Of a stretch of 64,000 nucleotides of DNA, positions 16,423 to 25,019 are shown one piece after another. Position numbers and translations under genes: made by a program. The number at the start of each line of letters is the position of its first letter. The stretch's first letter is position 1. The notes under the pieces were generated by a model that ran no database searches, was not told the origin of the DNA, and was given only the letters and a program-made list of their open reading frames with translations. Source of the stretch: Geojedonia sp051814705 (lineage in GTDB: Bacteria > Bacteroidota > Bacteroidia > Flavobacteriales > Flavobacteriaceae); NCBI GenBank assembly GCA_051814705.1, contig JBPWQW010000001.1, forward strand, positions 1,240,001 through 1,304,000, read 5' to 3'.

Positions 16423-18085
16423 TAAGACCATAAATCTAAATATTGACGGAATGACTTGTACTGCTTGCTCTTCTCATATTGAAAAAGATTTGAGCGCGAC
16501 AGAAGGAATTATAAGTTGCACTGTAAATCATGAAACTGGAAAAGGAGAATTTACTTATGATTCCAATACGATAAGCAATCAAGATGTTATTAATGCAGTA
16601 AACAATGTAGATCATTATACAGTTGTTGAAAATATTGAAAAGGAAGATTGCTGTACAACAAATGCAGACAATAAAAATCAATTCGATTTAATTGTTATTG
16701 GAGGTGGTTCAGCAGCATTTTCAGCAGCCATAAAAGCTGAAGGTTTAGGTTTAACTACGCTAATGGTAAATGATGGATTAGATTTTGGAGGAACCTGTGT
16801 CAATGTTGGCTGTGTGCCTTCTAAAAATTTGATTAGAGCTGCAGAAACGGTCTATCACGCTTCACATTCCAATTTTAAAGGCATCAAACCCAAAGGTGTT
16901 GAGATTGATTTTGCACAAGTTATCAAAGACAAAAAAGCATTAGTGGCTACATTACAACAACAAAAGTATATAGATGTGGTCAGTGATTTTAAAAACCTAA
17001 CCATGCTAAAAGGTTGGGCAGAATTTGTTGATCATAACACCATTCTTGTGGATGGAAAAGATAAATACACCGCAACTAACATCATTATAGCTACAGGCGC
17101 AACCACTAACATTCCAAACATTGAAGGCCTACAAGAAGTTGGCTACTTAACCAATGTGTCTTTATTCAATTTAGAAGAAAAACCTAAAAGCCTAACCATC
17201 ATGGGAGCTGGCTATATTGGGTTGGAAATTGCCATGGCATATAACCGTTTGGGGGTAAAGGTGCGTATCATAGAATTTACCGATAGGCCATTACGCAGTC
17301 AAACCAGTGATATTACAGATGTTTTAGTGGTACAAATGAAAAGTGAAGGCATTGAAATTCTACCAAATTTCAGAGCTATTAAATTTGAAAAAGATGGCAA
17401 TAACACGATTATTCATTGCAAATGTCCTGATGGTTCTACAACTCAACTTTTTGAAAAAGGACATATTGTCGTAGCTACAGGAACCAAACCAAACACGTCT
17501 AAATTAGGTCTTGAAAAGATAGACTTAAAGCTAACAGAAAAAGGACATGTTATGGTTAACGAAAAAATGGAAACTAATTGTCCCAATATTTACGCAGTAG
17601 GTGACGTCACCAATACACCACCATTCGTTTATACTGCGGCAAAAGAAGGAAGTACGGCAGTTAATAATGCCTTTTCATTATCCAAAACTAAACTGGATTA
17701 TTCATCATTACCTTGGGTTGTATTTACAGATCCTCAAATTGCAGGAGCAGGTATGGATGAAGTAGAAGCCGAAAAAGCAGGTATTCCTTTTGAAGTATCA
17801 AAATTAGATTTAATTCACGTCCCACGAGCATTGGCTGCTCAAGATACCAGAGGATTTATAAAGTTGATTCGCAACCCTGAAACCGATAAATTAATAGGAG
17901 CAAGAGTGATCGCACCAGAAGGTGGTGAACTTATTCAACAATTGAGTATGGCCATTAAATTTGGCATTACAGTAAAAGATTTAGCCGATAGTTTTTATCC
18001 CTACTTAACACTGGGAGAAGGCATCAAATTAGCGGCGATTACCTTTGGAAAAGATGTATCCAAATTGAGTTGTTGTGCTAGCTAA
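16415..18085 (+). CDS. merA: Mercuric reductase with N-terminal HMA domain
   Basis: 556 residues from a GTG start that overlaps the end of merTP (GGTGAGTAA). Residues 5-70 are a heavy-metal-associated domain with GMTCTAC (Cys15, Cys18). The flavin disulfide reductase core follows, with GGGSAAFSAA, the redox pair C128-V-N-V-G-C133, GAGYIGLEIA for NADPH and YAVGDVT for FAD. The extreme C-terminus is S-C-C-A-S (Cys553, Cys554), the Hg(II)-delivering cysteine pair that distinguishes MerA from its relatives. It reduces Hg(II) to volatile Hg(0) with NADPH in the cytoplasm. A downstream merB was not seen. Confidence 0.95.
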   Translation: MSNKTINLNIDGMTCTACSSHIEKDLSATEGIISCTVNHETGKGEFTYDSNTISNQDVINAVNNVDHYTVVENIEKEDCCTTNADNKNQFDLIVIGGGSAAFSAAIKAEGLGLTTLMVNDGLDFGGTCVNVGCVPSKNLIRAAETVYHASHSNFKGIKPKGVEIDFAQVIKDKKALVATLQQQKYIDVVSDFKNLTMLKGWAEFVDHNTILVDGKDKYTATNIIIATGATTNIPNIEGLQEVGYLTNVSLFNLEEKPKSLTIMGAGYIGLEIAMAYNRLGVKVRIIEFTDRPLRSQTSDITDVLVVQMKSEGIEILPNFRAIKFEKDGNNTIIHCKCPDGSTTQLFEKGHIVVATGTKPNTSKLGLEKIDLKLTEKGHVMVNEKMETNCPNIYAVGDVTNTPPFVYTAAKEGSTAVNNAFSLSKTKLDYSSLPWVVFTDPQIAGAGMDEVEAEKAGIPFEVSKLDLIHVPRALAAQDTRGFIKLIRNPETDKLIGARVIAPEGGELIQQLSMAIKFGITVKDLADSFYPYLTLGEGIKLAAITFGKDVSKLSCCAS

Positions 18086-18353
18086 CGCGATTGAATAATA
18101 ATTAAAAATAAACTCCATCCTACAAATTAGGGTATAATTTCAACCTTAATTAATTGGAAAATAGTTCCTTAGTTAGGGACGCTAAGCCAAAAAACTTTAT
18201 TTTGAACCCCTAATTACCGACGATTATACCGATATTTTTTGTTTCTTGTATTGAATTTATTTTTCAACAAGATACTGATACTTCTATTTAGAAAAATATT
18301 TAAACCTGTTATCTAGTGGATGTAAAAAGAACAAAATTTAATTCAAAATTTAT

Positions 18354-18863
18354 ATGCTGAAAAAAGTACTTATTGGATTGTGTGTTCTTATAATAACCAT
18401 TCAATTCTTCCGTCCAGAAAAAAATGAATCCAATGATCGTACTTATGATATTTCAAAAACATACGAAGTGCCAGCTCCTGTCAAAGCGATTCTCACGGTG
18501 TCTTGCTACGATTGCCATTCCAATAAAACGGAATATCCATGGTATGCTAATATTCAACCCGTAGCGTGGTGGCTCAACGATCACATTATCCATGGTAAGC
18601 AGAATCTTAATTTTTCAGAATTTACTAAAAGACCCATTGCAATCCAAAACCATAAATTAGAGGAAATCATTGAGCAGGTTGAAAAAAAGGAAATGCCTTT
18701 ACCACCTTACACTAATCTGGGGTTGCATTCTGAAGCCAATCTTACAGACGAGCAAAGAGACGTCATCACAGATTGGGCAAGAGGGCAGATGGCCTATCTT
18801 AAAGCCAATTATCCCGCTGATAGTCTAGTCATGCCAAAACGAAGACCAAGACCTCAAAACTAA
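18354..18863 (+). CDS. Haem-binding domain protein (CxxCH)
   Basis: 169 residues with an N-terminal membrane anchor or signal (residues 1-19) and one c-type haem motif C51-Y-D-C-H55, followed by SNKTEYPWYANIQPVAWWLNDH. This matches the Haem_bd family of Bacteroidetes. It is likely periplasmic. A later KKEMPLPPYTNLGLHSEANLTDEQ block is typical, with Met/His as possible axial ligands. It is separated from merA by 268 bases and probably not part of that operon. Confidence 0.83.
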   Translation: MLKKVLIGLCVLIITIQFFRPEKNESNDRTYDISKTYEVPAPVKAILTVSCYDCHSNKTEYPWYANIQPVAWWLNDHIIHGKQNLNFSEFTKRPIAIQNHKLEEIIEQVEKKEMPLPPYTNLGLHSEANLTDEQRDVITDWARGQMAYLKANYPADSLVMPKRRPRPQN

Positions 18864-18915
18864 ATGAATATTGACATCATTTTAGAATAATCATTAATAT
18901 TAAAAACAAGGTTAA

Positions 18916-19143
18916 TTATTTTCCGTCTTGTATAGGGTCGGTATCTGGCATCATTTTATTGAGTATAAAATAAACCGGGCAAAATTTGGTTACAGGACTT
19001 ATAATTTGAAGTACTGCAACTGCCGCCGCCAAATAAAGCCATTGCATATTGACATTAAATGCCAAAATAACACTTAATCCGTAGAGCATGCCAACAATGG
19101 CGTCATGCATTCTAATTTTGATTTGCATCCTTTTCGTTTCCAT
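18916..19143 (-). CDS. DUF2892 small membrane protein
   Basis: 75 residues with two hydrophobic helices (about 14-30 and 34-50), then CPVYFILNK. The pattern matches the DUF2892 family (YgaP C-terminal-like inner-membrane domain), often linked to rhodanese or redox genes. It is encoded opposite to its neighbours and convergent with the haem-binding gene. Confidence 0.75.
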   Translation of the reverse strand: METKRMQIKIRMHDAIVGMLYGLSVILAFNVNMQWLYLAAAVAVLQIISPVTKFCPVYFILNKMMPDTDPIQDGK

Positions 19144-19316
19144 CTGTAATTGTTTTAAATGTTGTTAGTGAATCAGTTAGCACATAAAAATACATCTTTT
19201 TTCATAAAAACCAATCCTTAGTTTTAGAATTGTAACCTTTTTTAAACCTATAGATTTAAGAGTAGTAGCATTCTTGGATTATTTGTAATGAACTGGAAGT
19301 TGGGCTTTTTATACTG

Positions 19317-19345
19317 TTGAATACAAGATTTTAAACCTATCTTTG
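19317..19345 (+). promoter_or_regulatory. era promoter
   Basis: TTG at 19317 and TATCTTTG (TAnnTTTG) at 19338, spacer 18 bases, 12 bases upstream of the era ATG. Confidence 0.5.
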
Positions 19346-19357
19346 CAACAAACTTAA

Positions 19358-20242
19358 ATGATGCACAAAGCAGGTTTTGTAAATATTATTGGAAATCCAA
19401 ACGTGGGTAAATCAACACTCATGAATGCTTTTGTGGGTGAAAAATTATCCATTATAACTTCCAAGGCTCAAACCACTAGGCATCGAATTTTGGGAATCGT
19501 AAATGGGGAAAATTTTCAAGTGATTTTGTCAGATACACCTGGGATTATTAAACCTGCATATGAGTTGCAAGAAAGCATGATGGATTTTGTGAAATTAGCT
19601 TTTGAAGATGCCGATGTCTTAATTTATATGGTGGAAATTGGAGAGCAGGAATTGAAGGACGAATCCTTTTTCAATAAAATCACCAATTCGAAAATACCAG
19701 TCTTATTACTTTTAAATAAAATTGACAAATCCGATCAGGAACAATTAGAAACTCAAGTGCAATTATGGGCATCCAAAGTTCCTAATGCTGAAATCATCCC
19801 AATTTCAGCATTAGAGGGCTTTCAAGTTAAAGAAGTTTTTGATCGTATTATAGAACTGCTTCCTGAATCACCACCGTTTTATCCCAAAGATCAGCTTACT
19901 GATAGGCCCGAACGTTTTTTTGTCAACGAATCCATTAGAGAAAAAATCCTGATGCATTACAAAAAGGAGATTCCCTACGCCGTTGAAATTGATACTGAAG
20001 AATTTTTTGAAGAAGATACAATTATCCGTATGCGTTCGGTAATTATGGTGGAACGCGAAACTCAAAAAGGAATCATTATTGGCCACAAAGGGACCGCCTT
20101 AAAGCGTGTTGGAGTAGAGGCCCGAAAAGACCTTGAAAAATTCTTTGGCAAGCAAGTCCATTTAGAATTGTATGTAAAAGTCAATAAGAATTGGCGTAGT
20201 AATCAACAGCAGTTAAAACGATTTGGCTATAATCAAAAATAA
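19358..20242 (+). CDS. era: GTPase Era
   Basis: 294 residues, the normal Era length. G1 GNPNVGKS (12-19), G3 DTPG, G4 NKID and G5 SAL are in order, and the C-terminal KH domain contains GIIIGHKGTALKRVG. Era binds the 3' end of 16S rRNA and helps 30S assembly. A good promoter lies just upstream. Its stop abuts the stop of the convergent SIMPL gene. Confidence 0.96.
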   Translation: MMHKAGFVNIIGNPNVGKSTLMNAFVGEKLSIITSKAQTTRHRILGIVNGENFQVILSDTPGIIKPAYELQESMMDFVKLAFEDADVLIYMVEIGEQELKDESFFNKITNSKIPVLLLLNKIDKSDQEQLETQVQLWASKVPNAEIIPISALEGFQVKEVFDRIIELLPESPPFYPKDQLTDRPERFFVNESIREKILMHYKKEIPYAVEIDTEEFFEEDTIIRMRSVIMVERETQKGIIIGHKGTALKRVGVEARKDLEKFFGKQVHLELYVKVNKNWRSNQQQLKRFGYNQK

Positions 20243-20974
20243 CTAATCCGCTTTGTAATCTAATTTCATAGTTATCGAAGCCGTTTTTTCTTTGGACTCT
20301 GTGTTATAAGTTCCTCCCCAAGAATAATCTTCATCAGAATTTTGTCCTGTGATTTGGAAAATTCCCATTTTTGCTGAAATTAATTGACCCAATTTGCCGC
20401 CAGAATGTGTAGCAATTTTTTCGGCTCGAGATTTAGCATCAGCAGTGGCTTTAGAGATCATTTCAATTTTTAAATCTGCTAACTGGGTATAATAATAGCG
20501 AGGAGCCTGCGAATAAAATTGAATGCCTTTATTTAAAAGTTCTGTAATTTCCCTTGATACGGTTTCTACTTTTTCTACATCGTTAGAATCAATTTGTAGG
20601 GATTGTGTCAATATATATCCTAAAAATTCATCGCCAATGTATTTGCCGTCTGAAGTGTATTTTCCACGGGTGTCTTTTCTACTGTTTACGGCATTGAAAA
20701 CCAATTCTTCAGCCGCAATGCCTTTAGATAATAAATAATCTGAAATAATTTTCTTGTCTTTTTCCAAATCATTGTAGGCTTGTTGCAAATTCGCATTTTC
20801 TTGAGAGAACGAACCTTCCCAAACAATAAGATCTGAGGTGAAATCAGCTTTTCCCAATCCCGTTACAGTAATGGTCCCGTCTGTTTTATTTCTGTTCATA
20901 AAGGAATACCCAAGTACATAAGCCGCAATGATTATTGCCAGACCAAATATGGTGGCGGTCAGATTATTTTTCAT
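20243..20974 (-). CDS. SIMPL (DUF541) domain protein
   Basis: 243 residues with an N-terminal membrane anchor (residues 7-26). The SIMPL/DUF541 fold is indicated by GTITVTGLGKADFTSD at the start, LQQAYNDLEKDKKIISDYLLSKGI, LTQSLQIDSNDVEKVE and the C-terminal ADAKSRAEKIATHSGGKLG block. The family is periplasmic or surface-exposed and its function is poorly defined. It is convergent with era. Confidence 0.85.
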   Translation of the reverse strand: MKNNLTATIFGLAIIIAAYVLGYSFMNRNKTDGTITVTGLGKADFTSDLIVWEGSFSQENANLQQAYNDLEKDKKIISDYLLSKGIAAEELVFNAVNSRKDTRGKYTSDGKYIGDEFLGYILTQSLQIDSNDVEKVETVSREITELLNKGIQFYSQAPRYYYTQLADLKIEMISKATADAKSRAEKIATHSGGKLGQLISAKMGIFQITGQNSDEDYSWGGTYNTESKEKTASITMKLDYKAD

Positions 20975-21205
20975 AAATTAAAGGTTAAATAAGTTGAGAT
21001 CATTTTTGTGTGTTATAATTGATATACGAGCACTTTTGGTATTTAGGTTTTTAATTCTAAAATCCAATACGGGTCACATTCAGTTTAGTTATTTTATACT
21101 GAACTGGTTTTAAACAATGTGGGTAAAGTAAATACCTTAGAGCCTTTCAGGTTCATCATTTTTTTAAGGACATGAAAATACTGTTTTTTCTTCGAATATA
21201 AACAT

Positions 21206-21213
21206 TACCTTTG
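21206..21213 (+). promoter_or_regulatory. der promoter -7 box
   Basis: TACCTTTG fits TAnnTTTG and lies 17 bases before the der start codon. No clear -33 TTG was seen at the right distance. Confidence 0.35.
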
Positions 21214-21230
21214 CATCCAATTTAAAGAAT

Positions 21231-22535
21231 ATGAGTAATATAGTTGCCATTGTTGGACGCCCAAATGTTGGAAAATCAACGCTTTTTAATCGTTTAATAC
21301 AACGTAGAGAAGCTATTGTTGATGCTGTGAGTGGTGTAACACGAGATCGTCATTACGGAAAGAGTGACTGGAATGGAAGAGATTTTTCTGTAATTGACAC
21401 GGGAGGATATGTTCTTGGAAGTGATGATGTTTTTGAAGCGGAAATCGATAAACAAGTGAAACTGGCCATCGATGAAGCCGATGCCATAATTTTTATGGTC
21501 GATGTGGAGTCTGGAATTACAGGAATGGATGAAGACGTTGCCAACTTATTGCGTAAGGTAAACAAGCCTGTATTTTTAGTGGTTAATAAAGTGGATAACG
21601 CCAAACGTGCTGAAAACGCCGTTGAATTTTATGCTTTGGGACTTGGAGAGTATTTTACTATTGCAAGTATTAGTGGTAGTGGTACAGGTGATTTGTTGGA
21701 TGCCGTGGTTAAGGCCTTACCTGAAAAGGAAGAAGAACCTCATACAGAATTGCCTCGTTTTGCTGTGGTTGGACGTCCAAATGCCGGAAAATCATCGTTT
21801 ATCAACGCGCTTATAGGCGAAGAGCGTTATATTGTTACCGATATTGCAGGCACTACACGCGATTCGATTGATACCAAGTATAATCGTTTTGGATTTGAAT
21901 TTAATTTGGTGGATACTGCGGGTATTAGACGTAAATCTAAAGTTAAAGAAGATTTGGAATTTTATTCGGTGATGCGAAGTGTTCGCGCCATTGAGAACTG
22001 TGATGTATGCCTTTTGGTGGTCGATGCTACTCGAACTTTTGATGGACAGGTACAAAATATCTTTTGGTTGGCAGAACGCAATAGAAAAGGGATTGTCATT
22101 TTGGTAAACAAATGGGATTTGGTTGAAAAAGACACCAAAACCACAAAGGAATACGAAAAATCCATTCGAAAAGAGTTAGAACCTTTTACCGATGTGCCCA
22201 TTGTATTTATTTCAGTACATAACAAACAACGAATTTTTAAAGCTATAGAAACAGCTGTTGAAGTTTACAACAACAGAACCAAGCGTATCAAAACCAGTGT
22301 ACTCAATGAGGTGTTTTTACCCATCGTTGAAAACTATCCGCCACCAGCCAATAAAGGTAAATTTGTAAAAATAAAATACATTATGCAGTTGCCTACCCCG
22401 CAACCTCAGTTTGCGTTTTTCTGTAACTTACCACAATACGTTAAAGAACCGTATAAGCGTTTTTTAGAAAATAAACTACGTGAACAATTCAATTTTCACG
22501 GCGTACCTGTGAGCGTGTATATGAGGAAGAAGTAG
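21231..22535 (+). CDS. der: GTPase Der (EngA)
   Basis: 434 residues with two tandem GTPase domains, the hallmark of Der: G1 GRPNVGKS (8-15) and G1 GRPNAGKS near 181, G3 DTGG and DTAG, and G4 NKVD and NKWD. The C-terminal KH-like domain contains NYPPPANKGKFVKIKYIMQ. Der acts in 50S ribosomal subunit maturation. It is followed by a CAGT/ACTG repeat tract and convergent with the TPM genes. Confidence 0.96.
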   Translation: MSNIVAIVGRPNVGKSTLFNRLIQRREAIVDAVSGVTRDRHYGKSDWNGRDFSVIDTGGYVLGSDDVFEAEIDKQVKLAIDEADAIIFMVDVESGITGMDEDVANLLRKVNKPVFLVVNKVDNAKRAENAVEFYALGLGEYFTIASISGSGTGDLLDAVVKALPEKEEEPHTELPRFAVVGRPNAGKSSFINALIGEERYIVTDIAGTTRDSIDTKYNRFGFEFNLVDTAGIRRKSKVKEDLEFYSVMRSVRAIENCDVCLLVVDATRTFDGQVQNIFWLAERNRKGIVILVNKWDLVEKDTKTTKEYEKSIRKELEPFTDVPIVFISVHNKQRIFKAIETAVEVYNNRTKRIKTSVLNEVFLPIVENYPPPANKGKFVKIKYIMQLPTPQPQFAFFCNLPQYVKEPYKRFLENKLREQFNFHGVPVSVYMRKK

Positions 22536-22656
22536 ATTTTAGTCGTTAGCTGTGTAGAAAAGTTTATAGTCGTCAATCCCTATTTTCTGTTTTATAAATT
22601 GATATTCCCAGTAACCGGTTTAAAAAGAATCTCTAGCATAGAGTATTAAAACCACC

Positions 22657-22700
22657 AACTGAACACTGAATACTGAGCACTGAATACTGAGCACTGAAGA
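22657..22700. repeat. ACTG-rich degenerate tandem repeat (solo copy A)
   Basis: The tract repeats ACTGAATACTGAGC twice in tandem, flanked by the partial units ACTGAAC and ACTGAAG. It lies between der and the glycine-rich TPM gene. It belongs to the same CAGT/ACTG family as the tracts at 56038, 59955, 60385 and 63744. Confidence 0.7.
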
Positions 22701-22701
22701 A

Positions 22702-23508
22702 CTACCAACCACCAGAAGCACCGCCACCGCCAAATCCACCACCGCCAAATCCACCACCGAAGCCGCCGCCCGAGCCTCCTCCAAACCCACCTCCAGAATG
22801 ACCGCCGCCAAAGCCACCGCGACCCATACTGCTTAAAATAATAGCGTCCAAAATACTAAATCCACCAGACCGCCTGCCTCCAGAACTTCCACCATCACGA
22901 CGGTTTTTAATTATAGATATAATGATAATTATGAAGATGATGAATAAAATAAAGCCCATTTTTGGAGGGAATTCTTTGGTTTTTGAAGACTGTCCAGCAT
23001 CTTGATAGGCTCCAGTTAATACTTGAAAAATGGCATCAGCCCCACTGTTTAAGCCTCCATAGTAATCGTTTTGTTTGAAATAAGGTATAATGTTATTTTC
23101 TATTATACGTTTCGACATGGCGTCAGTTAATAAGTGCTCCACACCATATCCTGTATTGATGGCAATTTTTCTGTCCTCTTTTGCTAATAAAATGAGTATA
23201 CCATTATCTTCCTTTTTTTGCCCTATTCCCCATTTTTCGCCCCATTGTGCTCCTAAATAATTAATATTTTCCCCTTTAGTAGAACTTATAATTGCTATGA
23301 CTATTTGTGTTGAAGTTGTATCGGAATACCGAATAAGTTTTTGTTCAAAATTATCTTTTTCTTTTTCAGACAATAGATTGATATAATCGTAAACACTGGT
23401 TTGTTCCTTAGGAACAGGAGGAATATTAAATTGTGCTAGTACGTTTTGCGAAAGAACTAAACTTATGAGCAGTACAATCAAAAACGATATATGTTTTAGT
23501 TTATGCAT
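22702..23508 (-). CDS. TPM-domain membrane protein with glycine-rich tail
   Basis: 268 residues. A signal peptide (to about NVLAQF) is followed by a TPM (TLP18.3/Psb32/MOLO-1) domain from about 37 to 165, with VYDYINLLSEKEKDNFEQKL and YGVEHLLTDAMSKRIIE. A transmembrane helix (ILFIIFIIIIISII) follows near 185, then a Gly-rich repetitive tail. The TPM domain faces the periplasm. The gene is the last of a LemA-TPM-TPM operon that is common in Bacteroidetes; its start shares a TAATG overlap with the upstream TPM gene. Confidence 0.88.
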   Translation of the reverse strand: MHKLKHISFLIVLLISLVLSQNVLAQFNIPPVPKEQTSVYDYINLLSEKEKDNFEQKLIRYSDTTSTQIVIAIISSTKGENINYLGAQWGEKWGIGQKKEDNGILILLAKEDRKIAINTGYGVEHLLTDAMSKRIIENNIIPYFKQNDYYGGLNSGADAIFQVLTGAYQDAGQSSKTKEFPPKMGFILFIIFIIIIISIIKNRRDGGSSGGRRSGGFSILDAIILSSMGRGGFGGGHSGGGFGGGSGGGFGGGFGGGGFGGGGASGGW

Positions 23509-23948
23509 TAGCTTTTAGAAATATCGTCAGGAAGCTCATTGACATCACCCTTTTGCCATGGAAAGTATTGTTGTAACTGTTCGCCAGCTTTTAAAATGCC
23601 TTCAATTAGACCTTGTTTAAAGTTCCCATTTTTAAAATGAGCTTGCATCACATCTCTTGTGCTGTCCCAAAAGTTATCTTTAACCACATCATTAATGCCC
23701 TTGTCTCCAAAAATAACAAAGCTTTTATCTTCAACTGCCAAATAAATCAACACACCATTTTGTAGTTTGGTATTATTCATTTTTAATTGAAAGAACACAT
23801 CCAAAGCGCGATCCATGGCTTCTTTAGGAGATGTTCTTTCAATATGGATACGTATTTCACCGGAGGTTTTTTGTTCAGCCGATCTAATAGCTTCAATAAT
23901 ATCCTCTTCTTCTTGGGTAGTTAAAAAGTTTTCAATTATAGACATCAA
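23508..23948 (-). CDS. TPM-domain protein, soluble
   Basis: 146 residues without a signal peptide. It is a TPM domain: EEDIIEAIRSAEQKTSGEIRIHIE, VFFQLKMNNTKLQNGVLIYLAV, FVIFGDKGINDVV and HFKNGNFKQGLIEGILKAGEQL. The second member of the LemA-TPM-TPM cluster. Function in the family is unclear. Confidence 0.87.
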   Translation of the reverse strand: MMSIIENFLTTQEEEDIIEAIRSAEQKTSGEIRIHIERTSPKEAMDRALDVFFQLKMNNTKLQNGVLIYLAVEDKSFVIFGDKGINDVVKDNFWDSTRDVMQAHFKNGNFKQGLIEGILKAGEQLQQYFPWQKGDVNELPDDISKS

Positions 23949-23972
23949 TATTATCGTTTAAAACTATTCTTC

Positions 23973-23988
23973 TCCCCATTTGTGGGGA
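23973..23988. repeat. Short palindrome TCCCCA/TGGGGA
   Basis: TCCCCATTTGTGGGGA in the 62-base gap between lemA-like and TPM genes. A related palindrome occurs at 28856-28872. Confidence 0.45.
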
Positions 23989-24010
23989 AGCCCCGAAGTA
24001 ACAAAGGTGT

Positions 24011-24613
24011 TTATTTAAATTCAAAATCTACATCAGGAGCATTTTCACTTCCTGCATCGGCTTTGTAACGTGGCATTTCTTTGAAACCAAACCAACCAGC
24101 TAAAATTTTATTTGGGAATTTTGTTGTATGGATATCATATATGTTTACAGCTTCATTATAGCGATCTCTGGCAACATTAATTCTGTTTTCAGTGCCTTCC
24201 AATTGGGATTGTAGCTCTAAAAAATTTTGATTGGCTTTTAATTCAGGATAGCGTTCAACTGAGACCAATAGTCTTGACAATGCGCCACTCATTCCACTTT
24301 GAGCTTCTTGAAAAGCTGCAATTTTTTCTGGGCTTAAATCCTCTCCAACTTGAATAGTGGGAGAAGTAGCTTTTGCCCTAGCTTCAATAACTTCTCTTAA
24401 TGTTGTACGTTCAAAATCAGCTGCTCCTTGTACAGTCTTTACAAGATTGCCAATAAGATCATTTCTACGTTGATAAGAACTTTCGACATTGGACCAAGCT
24501 GTTTTGGCATTAGCTTCATTTTCTACGGCTGTATTATTAAATCCTACTGCCCAATTATAGATACCAAATACAATAACGGCAATGACTATTACAGGAACTA
24601 ACCATTTTTTCAT
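24011..24613 (-). CDS. LemA family protein
   Basis: 200 residues. An N-terminal transmembrane helix (residues 3-20) is followed by the LemA four-helix bundle: AKTAWSNVESSYQRRNDLIGNLVKTVQG, then ERYPELKANQNFLELQSQLEGTENRINVARDRYNEAVNIYD. First gene of the LemA-TPM-TPM unit, in the usual order. The role of LemA proteins is not settled. Confidence 0.92.
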   Translation of the reverse strand: MKKWLVPVIVIAVIVFGIYNWAVGFNNTAVENEANAKTAWSNVESSYQRRNDLIGNLVKTVQGAADFERTTLREVIEARAKATSPTIQVGEDLSPEKIAAFQEAQSGMSGALSRLLVSVERYPELKANQNFLELQSQLEGTENRINVARDRYNEAVNIYDIHTTKFPNKILAGWFGFKEMPRYKADAGSENAPDVDFEFK

Positions 24614-24685
24614 TATAAGTGTTTTTAAAGTTGTGTTTAAGATTATTAACGTCCTGTTTTATTAGTAATAAAATAGGAGCCGATG

Positions 24686-25015
24686 TTACAATTGTTCTTT
24701 AATTTTTATAAGATGTGCTTTAACATCTTCTAATTTACTAATAATTTCGAAAGTATCGAGTGATTTTTTCCGTTCTTCTTTTAAATGGACTTTTGCGCCT
24801 TCAAGCGTAAAGCCGCGCTCTTTGACAAGGTGGTAAATAAATTTGAGGTGTTTGATGTCTTCGGGAGTAAACTTGCGATTGCCCTTGGCATTTTTTTTTG
24901 GCTTTAAAATGTCAAACTCTTTTTCCCAAAAACGAATCAAAGAGGTATTGACTTCAAAAGCTTGGGCGACTTCGCCAATGCCATAATAACGTTTTTCGGG
25001 TAGTTCGATATGCAT
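24686..25015 (-). CDS. MerR-family transcriptional regulator
   Basis: 109 residues. The winged helix is clear: YYGIGEVAQAFEVNTSLIRFWEKEF, then GNRKFTPEDIKHLKFIYHLVKERGFTLEGAK. The C-terminal coil is short with no metal or drug-binding domain. It starts 4 bases after the M23 peptidase stop, so the two are cotranscribed. This pairing is conserved in Flavobacteriaceae; targets are unknown. Confidence 0.87.
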   Translation of the reverse strand: MHIELPEKRYYGIGEVAQAFEVNTSLIRFWEKEFDILKPKKNAKGNRKFTPEDIKHLKFIYHLVKERGFTLEGAKVHLKEERKKSLDTFEIISKLEDVKAHLIKIKEQL

Positions 25016-25019
25016 AATT

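Noticed and set aside
15373..18085. mer operon as part of a transposon or plasmid insert
   Set aside because: No transposase, resolvase, terminal inverted repeats or attachment site seen on either side.
22657..22700. Short repeats as a CRISPR array
   Set aside because: Units are 7-14 bases and abut without unique spacers, and no cas genes are present.
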